Positions 34,453 through 43,760 of a stretch of 64,000 nucleotides of DNA are shown here, piece after piece. The translations under genes were made by a program, and so were the position numbers. Numbering within the stretch: the first letter of the stretch is position 1; each line of letters starts with the position of its first letter. Source of the stretch: Deltaproteobacteria bacterium (GTDB lineage: Bacteria; Desulfobacterota; GWC2-55-46; UBA9637). The stretch lies in the NCBI GenBank assembly GCA_030690165.1, contig JAUYHF010000004.1:1-64000 (forward strand). The letters are read 5' to 3'. The notes beneath the pieces are model-generated. The model saw nothing but the letters and a program-made list of their open reading frames with translations, made no database searches and had not been told where the DNA came from.

Positions 34453-34507
34453 TTATATCCGCCAGATAATATCTTATAGGAAAGTAAAAATAAAGGATAA
34501 AATAATA

Positions 34508-34566
34508 GGAAAGAGGCTATGGGTTTTACCCCTTGCCTATTGCCTATCACCTATAGCCCGTTTTTA
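34508..34566 (-). repeat. 7-nt repeat hairpin upstream of tgt
   Basis: Units of type GCCTATT, GCCTATC and ACCTATA form one arm, and GGCTATGGG forms part of the other. It is related in unit sequence to the block at 32937-33002. It lies in the divergent gap between tgt and the tRNA gene. Confidence 0.6.
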
Positions 34567-34622
34567 TCTTTTTTGAATTGACTCTAATACCTTAAAGATG
34601 TTAAAGGTTATGAAAACGGCCT

Positions 34623-34699
34623 GCGCCCATAGCTCAGTTGGATAGAGCACTTGACTACGAATCAAGGGGTCGGGGGTTCGAATCCCTCTGGGCGCACCA
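34623..34699 (+). tRNA. tRNA-Arg(ACG)
   Basis: A complete cloverleaf of 77 nt: acceptor GCGCCCA paired with TGGGCGC, D-arm GCTC/GAGC, anticodon stem CTTGA/TCAAG with loop CTACGAA giving anticodon ACG, T-arm GGGGG TTCGAAT CCCTC, and an encoded CCA end. A34 of this tRNA is normally deaminated to inosine by TadA, whose gene is the next one downstream. The two may share a transcript. Confidence 0.97.
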
Positions 34700-34704
34700 A
34701 TGAA

Positions 34705-34735
34705 AACAGTGAACAGTGGACAGTGGTCAGTGACA
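34705..34735 (+). repeat. 7-nt repeat between tRNA-Arg and tadA
   Basis: Four successive units CAGTGAA, CAGTGGA, CAGTGGT and CAGTGAC follow the tRNA. The unit is the same as that at the pyrD 5' end (1119-1141). No complementary arm is obvious nearby. Confidence 0.65.
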
Positions 34736-35202
34736 GAGAAAAAGATGAATGGTTCATGAGAGAGGCTCTCAAGGAGGCTGAAAAGGCTGCCCCAAAAGGC
34801 GAAGTCCCTATAGGCGCTGTAATAGTCTCGGATAATAAAATTATAGCAAGAGGCCATAATCTAAAAGAATCTACTGCTGATGCTACTGCCCACGCAGAGA
34901 TAATTGCCATTAAAAAGGCCTCTAAAAAACTCGGCGGATGGCGTCTTACAAATTCAATCATCTATGTTACATTGGAGCCGTGTCTTATGTGCATGGGCGC
35001 ATTGATTCAGGCAAGGGTAGAAAGGCTTGTCTTTGGCTGTTATGACCCAAAGGCAGGGGCGTGCGGCTCTTTATACGATTTGTCGCAGGACAAGAGACTG
35101 AATCATCAGATTAAAGTAACCGAGGGTGTTATGGCCGGGGAATGCGGGAAGATACTGAAGGGGTTTTTTAATGGGCTGCGAAATAAATACCGTAAGGAAT
35201 GA
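34723..35202 (+). CDS. tadA: tRNA-specific adenosine deaminase
   Basis: TadA deaminates adenosine-34 of tRNA-Arg(ACG) to inosine, letting it read CGU, CGC and CGA. The zinc deaminase motifs are HAEIIAI and EPCLMCMGAL. The region FMREALKEAEKAAPKGEVPIGAVIV matches the family N-terminus. The start is GTG 34723 (159 residues) or ATG 34756. The former would translate part of a CAGTGGA-type 7-nt repeat that lies between the tRNA and the gene. The substrate tRNA gene ends only about 23 nt upstream. Confidence 0.94.
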   Translation: MVSDREKDEWFMREALKEAEKAAPKGEVPIGAVIVSDNKIIARGHNLKESTADATAHAEIIAIKKASKKLGGWRLTNSIIYVTLEPCLMCMGALIQARVERLVFGCYDPKAGACGSLYDLSQDKRLNHQIKVTEGVMAGECGKILKGFFNGLRNKYRKE

Positions 35203-35209
35203 GCTGTAA

Positions 35210-36529
<1,320 letters not shown>

Positions 36530-36577
36530 ATGCAGGCAGCAGGCAGTTGATGCCTGCTTTTAAGAAGAGGAGATATT

Positions 36578-37912
36578 ATGTCAGAAGGTATCTGGCTTGA
36601 GGCCATAATAATACTGATATTGGTTTTTGCAAACGGCTTTTTTTCAGGTTCTGAGATAGCCATCATATCTGCGAGAAGAAGCAAGTTAGAGGAACTGTCA
36701 AAAAAGGGGATGCACTCTGCGGATATTGTAAACAGGCTAAAGAGCGACCCCGATAGGTTGCTGGCCACTGTTCAGATAGGTATTACCGTAATAGGCAGTC
36801 TCGCATCTGTTATCGGTGGCGTGGCGGCAATAGAGACATTAAAGCCGCTTTTATTATCCATACCGCTGTGGCCATTCCGGGAATTTGCAGAGCCTATCTC
36901 GGTTGGCATTGTGGTCATTGTCATATCATATGTAACCCTCATATTCGGAGAACTTATACCAAAATCACTGGCTTTGCGATATGCCGAAGAGCTGGCATGT
37001 GTATCTGCGGGACCGGTAGATTTTCTGTCCAGGATATCATATGGATTTGTAAAACTTCTGACCATGTCCACCAATCTTGTGTTGAAGGTTTTCGGGGCAA
37101 AGGGTCTGGAAAAAAGGGCATTTGTGTCAGAGGAAGAAATCAAATATTTTATAAAGGAAGGGAAGCAACAGGGTATATTTGAAGAGACAGAAGAGGCCCT
37201 TATTCATGGCGTATTTGAGTTTGCGGATATGACGGTTAAAGACATTATGATTCCCAAGCACAAGTTTAATGCCATAGAAGTTAATATGTCGTTGGAACAG
37301 GTGTTTAAATTTATAATTGAAAGCGGTTTTTCCAGATACCCTGTCTATCAGGGCGCCAAAGAAAATATTGTCGGCATACTTTACAACAAGGATGTATTGA
37401 AGGCTATGGAAGAGAGAAGGTCTCTGGCGCTGCGGGAATTGATACGGCCGCCATATTTTGTGCCTGACACCGCAATGATAAGCCGTTTATTAAGAGAGCT
37501 GCAAAGAAGAAGGGTTCATATGGCCGTTGTTGTAAATGAGCACGGCGAGGTTGACGGCCTTGTAACAATAGAGGATATCCTTGAAGAGATAGTAGGTGAA
37601 ATAGAAGACGAGTACGATATAGAAAAGGGCGGGCTTGTTGAAAGGCTGAAGGACGGCGCAATGGTAATAGACGCATCCGCGCAATTAAGGGATTTGACAG
37701 ATGTAGGGATCCCCTTTGAAAGCACAGAGGAGTTTAATACCCTGGCCGGTTTTATGTATTCCAAACTCCAGAAAATACCGCGCGGCGGCGAGTTTATTTT
37801 TTACAAGGGCTATAGATTTACTGTTGTAGATGTGGATGGAAGAAGGATTGTAAAGGTCAAGGCAGAGAAGGTACTGGAAGAGGCAAGAGAGCAACATGGC
37901 CATGGTCTTTAA
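36578..37912 (+). CDS. CNNM/CorC family membrane protein (DUF21, paired CBS, CorC-HlyC domains)
   Basis: A 444-residue membrane protein. The DUF21 domain (about residues 5-190, four membrane segments, starts with NGFFSGSEIAIISARRSKL) precedes two CBS domains (about 210-335; VKDIMIPKHKF and EHGEVDGLVTIEDILEEIVGEIEDEYD) and a C-terminal CorC_HlyC domain (NTLAGFMYSKLQKIPRGGEFIFYKGYRF). The family is linked to magnesium or cobalt transport, often wrongly called hemolysin. Substrate is not deducible here. It stands upstream of the ZTP riboswitch on the same strand but is not controlled by it. Confidence 0.93.
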   Translation: MSEGIWLEAIIILILVFANGFFSGSEIAIISARRSKLEELSKKGMHSADIVNRLKSDPDRLLATVQIGITVIGSLASVIGGVAAIETLKPLLLSIPLWPFREFAEPISVGIVVIVISYVTLIFGELIPKSLALRYAEELACVSAGPVDFLSRISYGFVKLLTMSTNLVLKVFGAKGLEKRAFVSEEEIKYFIKEGKQQGIFEETEEALIHGVFEFADMTVKDIMIPKHKFNAIEVNMSLEQVFKFIIESGFSRYPVYQGAKENIVGILYNKDVLKAMEERRSLALRELIRPPYFVPDTAMISRLLRELQRRRVHMAVVVNEHGEVDGLVTIEDILEEIVGEIEDEYDIEKGGLVERLKDGAMVIDASAQLRDLTDVGIPFESTEEFNTLAGFMYSKLQKIPRGGEFIFYKGYRFTVVDVDGRRIVKVKAEKVLEEAREQHGHGL

Positions 37913-37939
37913 AGATGCTGGCATGGGTGTAAAAAATGA

Positions 37940-37968
37940 TTGACAATAGAATCTTTTTTGTGATAGAG
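37940..37968 (+). promoter_or_regulatory. Candidate promoter for the icd riboswitch leader
   Basis: A perfect TTGACA (37940-37945) lies 16-17 nt before a weak -10 (GATAGA or ATAGAG, 37962-37968). This would start transcription about 25 nt before the ZTP aptamer. Confidence 0.4.
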
Positions 37969-37994
37969 AAACATCCAGCTTGTAATTTTATGAG

Positions 37995-38070
37995 GTCTTC
38001 CGCAACTGACGGAATTAAGGTGGTTACCACCGGGGAGCGGAAGTTTATAAGGATAGCCGACCGTCTGGGC
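37995..38070 (+). ncRNA. ZTP riboswitch aptamer (pfl motif) upstream of icd
   Basis: The conserved pfl/ZTP sequence and folds are present. P1 pairs CTTCCG (37997-38002) with CGGAAG (38038-38043). CGCAACTGACGG follows the 5' strand. P2 is GGTGG (38019-38023) with CCACC (38027-38031), and GGGGAGCGG closes the first domain. The second domain, GCCGACCGTCTGGGC (38056-38070), carries the conserved CCGNCTGGGC. This class senses ZMP/ZTP, which builds up when 10-formyl-tetrahydrofolate is short. The next gene is icd, 79 nt downstream. Confidence 0.93.
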
Positions 38071-38120
38071 AAGATTGCAGATTTTAAAAAATCTGTTTTT
38101 TAGCTCCAGGCGGTTTTTTT
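38060..38120 (+). terminator. Riboswitch-controlled intrinsic terminator before icd
   Basis: ACCGTCTGG (38060-38068), part of the aptamer's conserved P3, can pair with CCAGGCGGT (38106-38114), which is followed by seven T residues. A small AT-rich hairpin (38078-38095) sits inside the loop. The mutually exclusive pairing is the usual ZTP on-switch layout: ligand holds P3 and prevents termination. Confidence 0.85.
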
Positions 38121-38148
38121 ATTACAAAAACTTTAGGAGGATTATAAA

Positions 38149-39372
38149 ATGGCAGAAAAGATTAAGGTTAAAAACCCTATTGTAGAGATTGACGGCGATG
38201 AGATGGCGCGGGTTATGTGGGCATGGATAAAAAAGCATCTGATTATGCCCTATCTGGATGTAAAACTTGAATATTATGATTTAGGGCTTCCCAAGCGGGA
38301 GGAGTGCAAAGACCAGATAACCATGGATGCTGCGAAAGCCATTGCCAAACACGGCGTAGGTGTAAAGTGCGCCACTATCACACCTGACAAGGCAAGGGTA
38401 GAGGAGTATAAACTCAGCAAACAATGGCCGAGCCCGAATGGCACCATTAGGGCGCATCTTGACGGGACTATCTTCCGCGAACCTATTATTTGTAAGAATA
38501 TTAAACCTGCTGTGAATTCATGGAAAAAGCCTATAATCATTGGTCGTCATGCCTACGGTGACGAGTATAAGGCGGCTGAATTTACCGTTCCCGGGCCAGG
38601 CACAGTGGAATTGGTTTATAAACCTGCGGATGGTTTACAGTCCACGACATTAACCGTTCATGAGTTTAAAGGTCGTGGTGTAACACTTGGCATGCATAAT
38701 ACTGAAAAATCTGTCCGCTCCTTTGCGCAGGCAAGTATAACATATGCATTACAGCGTAAAACAGACCTCTGGTTTTCTGCTAAGCAGACCATTCTGAAAC
38801 AATATGATTCCTTTTTTATGAATATCTTTCAGGAGGAGGTAAATAAAAGGAAGGGGGATTTTGAAAAGGCAGGCATCACTTACTGGTATACCCTTATTGA
38901 CGATACAGTAGCGCAGATAATGAAACACCCTGGCGGAATCCTCTGGGCTACAAAAAACCGCGACGGTGATGTGATGAGTGATATGATTGCAAGTGGTTTC
39001 GGTTCTCTCGGGCTTATGACATCTGTTCTGGTCAGCCCTGACGGAAAGATGGAGACAGAGGCTGCACACGGCACAGTAACCCGGCACTTTCGTCTGCATC
39101 AGCAGGGGAAAAAGACCTCTACCAATCCAACGGCAAGTATCTTTGCATGGACAGGCGCCTTAAAGCGCCGTGGAGAACTGGACAACACCCCTGATGTGGT
39201 AAAATTTGCCGAGGCTCTGGAAGATGCAAATGTTAAGACAATTGAATCAGGAACTGTTACCGGCGACTTGGCAAGATTGATTCACGAAACCTCTAAACCG
39301 CCAGAGGATTCCTATGTAGATACCGAGCAGTTTATCAAAGCAATTGCCAAAAGATTGGAGTCAAGTTTATAA
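38149..39372 (+). CDS. icd: NADP-dependent isocitrate dehydrogenase, eukaryote-type
   Basis: Icd interconverts isocitrate and 2-oxoglutarate plus CO2. The 407-residue sequence begins [21 protein letters not shown] and reads much like mitochondrial and cytosolic NADP enzymes ([48 protein letters not shown]), i.e. the homodimeric type II clade. The bacterial-type phosphorylation context is absent. The ATG at 38149 follows TAGGAGGATTATAAA. It is controlled by the ZTP riboswitch just upstream. Followed by aclB and aclA, it may run in the reductive direction to fix CO2. Confidence 0.95.
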   Translation: MAEKIKVKNPIVEIDGDEMARVMWAWIKKHLIMPYLDVKLEYYDLGLPKREECKDQITMDAAKAIAKHGVGVKCATITPDKARVEEYKLSKQWPSPNGTIRAHLDGTIFREPIICKNIKPAVNSWKKPIIIGRHAYGDEYKAAEFTVPGPGTVELVYKPADGLQSTTLTVHEFKGRGVTLGMHNTEKSVRSFAQASITYALQRKTDLWFSAKQTILKQYDSFFMNIFQEEVNKRKGDFEKAGITYWYTLIDDTVAQIMKHPGGILWATKNRDGDVMSDMIASGFGSLGLMTSVLVSPDGKMETEAAHGTVTRHFRLHQQGKKTSTNPTASIFAWTGALKRRGELDNTPDVVKFAEALEDANVKTIESGTVTGDLARLIHETSKPPEDSYVDTEQFIKAIAKRLESSL

Positions 39373-39397
39373 ACTCATGGGGTATTAAGGAGCATTT

Positions 39398-40660
39398 ATG
39401 CAATTAACCGGTTTATTGTGGGGCAGTAAATTATTAAGACGTGTTGAATTCCCTTGTGCGGATGTGCTTGGGCCTGAGGCCAGCGTTGACGAAATTAAAG
39501 ACCTTATAAAGAAGAAGGGACAGGTCTTTATAAAGCCCATTTTTAAAGGCGGTGTGGGCAAGAAGGGGAAATCAGGCCTTATCGGCAGGGCAAGCGATAT
39601 TGCAACAGCTTTAAAGGAAAAAGAGAGGCTATATTTTGCAGAGCATCCTGCTGGCGCAGGAAAGGCAGACGGCGTTACATTTGAGGGCGGTGTTCCAGCA
39701 AAGAATGAGGTATATTTTTCAATAGCAGAAAGCACTGTATTCAGGGCCCCCACAATGACAATCACGCATCACGGCGGCGTTGACATAGAGGAACTTACCA
39801 AGGATAAGATAAAGGAGATTCCCTTTGACCCGCTTACAGGGCTTAAATCATTTCATATAGCAAATGCCCTTGAAGAGCTTGGGGCGCCGAGCGAGATAAT
39901 CAGCCCCCTTGTGCAGAATCTTCCGAAACTCTGGACGCTGTACAATAATTACGGGATGAATGTCATTGAGCTTAATCCCATAAGGATGTCGCCCGACAGC
40001 GCAGGCAGGCTTGTGCCGGTGGCGTGTGATTTTAAAGGTTCTTTTGATATAGACGACCCTGCATGGAAGCGTCTTGAACTGCCGCCGCATCTATTTGCGT
40101 CCGACTATTCAGAGTTTGAGCAGGAGATAAACCAGTTAAGAACATATCAGGGACAAAGCGATGTGTTTGTCATAAATCCCAAAGGGACAATAACAGCCCC
40201 GACATTTGGCGGCGGCGCAAACGCCCTTGTTACAGAGCTTCTTGGCGAGAGGGCGACAATATCCTCTGACTTCGGAGGCAATCCGCCTTATGCCAAGATG
40301 CTGGAGATTTCAAAGATTGTGTTTAAGTATTGGCTCGGCCAGTCCAATGTGCTTTTCATCATAGGCGGCAAGGCAAACAATACAGACATATACGAGACAT
40401 TCAGGGCAATGGCAGATGCGCTCAGATTGTATTTCCAGACTTCGGGGCCAGCGCCGATATTCGTTGTTGTCGGCAGGGGCGGCCCGAATCTTATAAGGGG
40501 TATGGCCTATATGAAGGATACAGTAGAATCCCTCGGCCTGCCGTACAGGTTCTTTGGTTTTGACAGCGCCATGTCAGAGGTTGTCAACTACGCGCTTAAG
40601 GTTGACCATTGGATGGAAAAGGAAGGGAAAAAACAGTTAAAAGAAAAGATGGGAATATAA
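39398..40660 (+). CDS. aclB: ATP-citrate lyase small subunit (ATP-grasp)
   Basis: The 420-residue protein has an N-terminal ATP-grasp domain (FIKPIFKGGVGKKGKSGLIG, NVIELNPIRM) and a C-terminal domain like succinyl-CoA synthetase beta (FGGGANALVTELLGER, FIIGGKANNTDIYETF). ATP-citrate lyase cleaves citrate with ATP and CoA to acetyl-CoA and oxaloacetate, a key reductive TCA step. Green sulfur bacterial AclB is about 400 residues, so the size fits. It follows icd by 25 nt behind AAGGAGC. Its stop lies within a 16-bp sequence repeated at 40828-40843. AclA/AclB naming varies between genomes. Confidence 0.88.
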   Translation: MQLTGLLWGSKLLRRVEFPCADVLGPEASVDEIKDLIKKKGQVFIKPIFKGGVGKKGKSGLIGRASDIATALKEKERLYFAEHPAGAGKADGVTFEGGVPAKNEVYFSIAESTVFRAPTMTITHHGGVDIEELTKDKIKEIPFDPLTGLKSFHIANALEELGAPSEIISPLVQNLPKLWTLYNNYGMNVIELNPIRMSPDSAGRLVPVACDFKGSFDIDDPAWKRLELPPHLFASDYSEFEQEINQLRTYQGQSDVFVINPKGTITAPTFGGGANALVTELLGERATISSDFGGNPPYAKMLEISKIVFKYWLGQSNVLFIIGGKANNTDIYETFRAMADALRLYFQTSGPAPIFVVVGRGGPNLIRGMAYMKDTVESLGLPYRFFGFDSAMSEVVNYALKVDHWMEKEGKKQLKEKMGI

Positions 40661-40843
40661 AAGACTGGGTCAAGTAGCAAGGGGACAACCCCCTTAAATC
40701 CCCCTTTGTTAAGGGGGACACAGGGGGTTGTGTCTCGCTTAGCGGGTTCAAGTTTGTAACTTGAACCCAAACAGTTCGTATAATGTAATAACAAATTTAA
40801 TGGAGCAGGTTACAAACCTGCTCCCGCAAAGATGGGAATATAA
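40645..40843 (+). repeat. Palindrome-rich insertion bracketed by a 16-bp direct repeat
   Basis: AAAGATGGGAATATAA occurs at 40645-40660 (the last codons and stop of aclB) and again, exactly, at 40828-40843. Between lie three hairpins: a CCCCC/GGGGG repeat (40695-40732) like the one in pyrK, an 11-bp stem at 40744-40768, and a 10-bp stem at 40802-40824. The layout looks like an insertion with a target-site duplication. Confidence 0.8.
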
Positions 40844-40860
40844 TTTAGGGAGATTTTAAT

Positions 40861-43572
40861 ATGCACAAGGCAGGAGTTAAGAAATTTCCATATTATGTGG
40901 GGGTTAATTCCCTTGCAGACATAGCAACAAAAGAGGACAGGGTGTGTGTCCTCAATATACTGGGAAACGAGAGCAGGTCTGTTACGCCGGTGAGCCATGA
41001 ATATTCAGGCGGCAATGTTGTGTTCGGCACAGGCCCTGGAAGATCAGGCCAGGTTCTTGATACAAAGCTTGGACCCATTCCGGTCTATAACTCTGTAAAG
41101 GAAGCAAGGGCTGCGGGTCATAAATTTAACACGGCAGTCATCTATCTTCCGCCTTCCGGTGTTAAGGACGGTGTTGCCGAGGTAGTGAGGCAAAACCCTG
41201 ATTTAAAAAAAGTAATAATCCTTACTGAAAAGGTATCTGTCCATGATGCAAGGGTTATAAGGGCAATCTGCCAGACAAACGGCGTTGATATATTTGGCGG
41301 CAACTGCCTCGGTGTAGCTGACGCTTGGAATAAGGTGAGAATCGGCGGAGCGCTTGGCGGCAACAAACCAGAGGAATCCATTGTAAAAGGCTCTATCGCT
41401 ATATTTTCAAATTCAGGCAACTTCACCACAACCATTGCAACCTATCTTCTTACAAATGGGTGGGGGACAACGACATCCATTTCCAGCGGCAAGGATGTCT
41501 ATATACATTTTGCGCCGAAGGAATTTTTCAATGCTATGGATAATGACAACAGGAGCAAAGGCGCTGTAATATATGTTGAGCCGGGCGGATACTATGAACA
41601 TGGTCTTGAGATAAACAAGCCCACAGTTGCCTGTGTTGTGGGCCGCTGGAAGGCAAAGCTTACAAAGGCGTGCGGACATGCAGGAAGTCTTGCAGGCTCA
41701 GGCGATGATGCAATGGCAAAGGAAAGATGGTTCATGGATTATTTTGGGGTAAACGGGATATATACGCCGGAAAAGCCTGTATTCAGCAAAAAGGGGGCTG
41801 TTGTCATAAACATAGCCCATATACCGGAGGCGCTTACAAGGGTAATGGAGCTAAACGGCATAAAGCCGGATTTTGTGTCCATGGGAGACCTCTCATTAAA
41901 GTGCTGGTTCGGGAATAATCAGGGGCTTAAGCTTTCAAAGGAACTTGATGTCAGGATAGCTGAGGCAACCATTCCGTATAATGAGCAGATAGAGGCGATA
42001 AGCAGGCAGATAGGCGCGCACTATCCAAGACAGATAATGAAAGACGCAAGCGGCGCTTCAATGATGGATGCAAAGACACAGGTGACAAAGGTTTACAATA
42101 TCCCTGTCCTTGATGCGTCCAGGAAATCTTTGGAAGAAAACCTCGTATTTTCTTTATTAAAGGAATATCCTGAGGGATACGCAAGAGACCTTGCAAACCT
42201 TGCATTTAATTCCTATGTGAATATGTGCGGCGATGCGGCGCTTATTGCCGCTGATGCCTCAAGGGATTCGGAAAATTCCCCAAATACAGCCATTGCCGCA
42301 GGCATATCCATAATCGGCAAAGGCAGGGTTAAGGTTTCTATGGACATATTATCTGCTTTGCTTGAATTGTTCCAGCATACAAAGATTGAGAATCCTGTGG
42401 CTAAGTTTGATTACAAGGAGATATTAAAAGGGCTGGGCAAGGAAAAGAAAGATACCATGACTGTAAAAAAGGATGATGTGCTTGCCAGCAAGATGCTTAA
42501 GAGAATAGAGAGGCTCGGCATTAACTCAATATTTATAAATTTTGTAAAGGACTCCGCAGCAGGAAAGCCGTCAAGCGATGCGCTTATGGCAGGCATGTGG
42601 GCGACTATCGGCTGGAACGCCCTTATGAGGAAGAAGGTTTCAAAAACAACATTCTTAAGCCTGCCGTGGTATTCAAGGGTGTTCTCGGCATTTGCTGCAT
42701 GCAGTGTGCCTGCCCTTAAGCACAAGGAAGATAGCTTCTGCGGCATTGATATTGACGAGGTCATTGAAAAACTGACATTCACAGAGATTGCTTTCATTGC
42801 TATGATAGGAAGGAAACCCTCACAAAACGAGTTGTTTGAGTTCTCGATGCTGCTTGGCCTTATTATATCAAACGGCCCGGGCACCATATCTGCCCAGGGA
42901 TGCAAGGGCGGGGTGAGCGCAGACGGCCCTGAGGACCCGTCAAGGGTGCAGATAAACAAGGCGTTTGTAGGTTTCCTGACACATACAGGTTTTGCGCATG
43001 GCGGGAACGGCTACGAGGCCATTTCATTCCTGATAAACCGCTTCAGGGACAAAGGGCTCAAAAGACCGGATGATAAGAAACACGGGCTAAATCTCAAGGC
43101 AATTGCAGATGAGTATGCGAAATGGTACGCAGGGTATAAGGCAAAGGAAAAGGCCATAGGTAACATAGAATATATGAAGGTGCCTTGCGTAAACCATCCT
43201 GTATTTAAGGGCAAGGCGGTAAATTATGATCCAAGGGAGCAGTTTGTAAGCAAGGTATTTGAGGAAAAGGGTATATACAATGTATTCCTTGATTTCTACC
43301 GCAGCCTTGTGCAATCTCTTTTTGATAACAAGGTAAGCGAGAATGTCTATTGCGTAAATGTTGATGCCGTGATTGCAGTAATCCTTTTAAAGATGCTTTG
43401 GGAGCCTTTCAGGGCAGGGAAGATTACGGAAAAGGAGATTGAATCCGCCGCATTTACCACATTTTTATTCGGCAGGATGATAGGCTCCGCAGCGGAGATA
43501 GACGACCACATAAACCGGGGCAGAAATATGGACACAAGGACGCCTGTAGGCAACTGCACATTTGTGGGATAG
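40861..43572 (+). CDS. aclA: ATP-citrate lyase large subunit, long divergent form
   Basis: Residues 1 to about 330 resemble succinyl-CoA synthetase alpha, with the phosphorylated histidine in CGHAGSLAGSG (His273). The C-terminal third is citrate-synthase-like (FTEIAFIAMIGRKPSQNE, SNGPGTISAQ, GFAHGGNGYEA, GRMIGSAAEIDDH). At 903 residues it is about 300 longer than the green sulfur bacterial subunit, the excess lying mainly in the middle (about 330-640). Where typical ACL has DHGP in the lyase active site, this protein has SNGP (Asn671), so a key His appears replaced. Divergent ACL forms are reported from Nitrospira-like bacteria, to which this may belong. The ATG at 40861 follows AGGGAG. Confidence 0.82.
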   Translation: MHKAGVKKFPYYVGVNSLADIATKEDRVCVLNILGNESRSVTPVSHEYSGGNVVFGTGPGRSGQVLDTKLGPIPVYNSVKEARAAGHKFNTAVIYLPPSGVKDGVAEVVRQNPDLKKVIILTEKVSVHDARVIRAICQTNGVDIFGGNCLGVADAWNKVRIGGALGGNKPEESIVKGSIAIFSNSGNFTTTIATYLLTNGWGTTTSISSGKDVYIHFAPKEFFNAMDNDNRSKGAVIYVEPGGYYEHGLEINKPTVACVVGRWKAKLTKACGHAGSLAGSGDDAMAKERWFMDYFGVNGIYTPEKPVFSKKGAVVINIAHIPEALTRVMELNGIKPDFVSMGDLSLKCWFGNNQGLKLSKELDVRIAEATIPYNEQIEAISRQIGAHYPRQIMKDASGASMMDAKTQVTKVYNIPVLDASRKSLEENLVFSLLKEYPEGYARDLANLAFNSYVNMCGDAALIAADASRDSENSPNTAIAAGISIIGKGRVKVSMDILSALLELFQHTKIENPVAKFDYKEILKGLGKEKKDTMTVKKDDVLASKMLKRIERLGINSIFINFVKDSAAGKPSSDALMAGMWATIGWNALMRKKVSKTTFLSLPWYSRVFSAFAACSVPALKHKEDSFCGIDIDEVIEKLTFTEIAFIAMIGRKPSQNELFEFSMLLGLIISNGPGTISAQGCKGGVSADGPEDPSRVQINKAFVGFLTHTGFAHGGNGYEAISFLINRFRDKGLKRPDDKKHGLNLKAIADEYAKWYAGYKAKEKAIGNIEYMKVPCVNHPVFKGKAVNYDPREQFVSKVFEEKGIYNVFLDFYRSLVQSLFDNKVSENVYCVNVDAVIAVILLKMLWEPFRAGKITEKEIESAAFTTFLFGRMIGSAAEIDDHINRGRNMDTRTPVGNCTFVG

Positions 43573-43577
43573 GGCCT

Positions 43578-43661
43578 CAAGGCTAAAGTCTTGTAGCCTG
43601 CCGATTTATCGGCGCTTTTAATACGCCCAATAAATTGGGCAACTACAAACCTTCAGGTTTG
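43578..43661 (+). repeat. Cluster of four short palindromes after aclA
   Basis: Four palindromes with 6- to 7-nt arms and 2-nt centres: 43578-43593 (one mismatch), 43600-43613, 43625-43640 and 43646-43661. The last has the same CAAACCT arm as the palindrome at 6008 after cdsA. Confidence 0.7.
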
Positions 43662-43667
43662 AACTTT

Positions 43668-43700
43668 AAAGGCTGTGGCTAACCGCTACGGCCTTTTTTA
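43668..43700 (+). terminator. Intrinsic terminator after the icd-acl operon
   Basis: The stem AAAGGCTGTGGC / GCTACGGCCTTT (two non-Watson-Crick positions) is followed by a T run. It closes the citrate-cleavage operon. Confidence 0.6.
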
Positions 43701-43701
43701 T

Positions 43702-43728
43702 TTGACAAAAATTGGCAAGAAGTATAAC
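43702..43728 (+). promoter_or_regulatory. Sigma-70 type promoter for pilB
   Basis: TTGACA (43702-43707), a 15-nt spacer and TATAAC (43723-43728) lie 33 nt before the pilB start. The spacer is slightly short. Confidence 0.55.
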
Positions 43729-43760
43729 TTAAGACAGGTAAAGAAGAAAGAAGGAGCCTT

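Noticed and set aside
34623-34699. tRNA-Arg as an integration site
   Set aside because: No integrase gene and no repeated tRNA 3' end were seen nearby; tadA follows directly.
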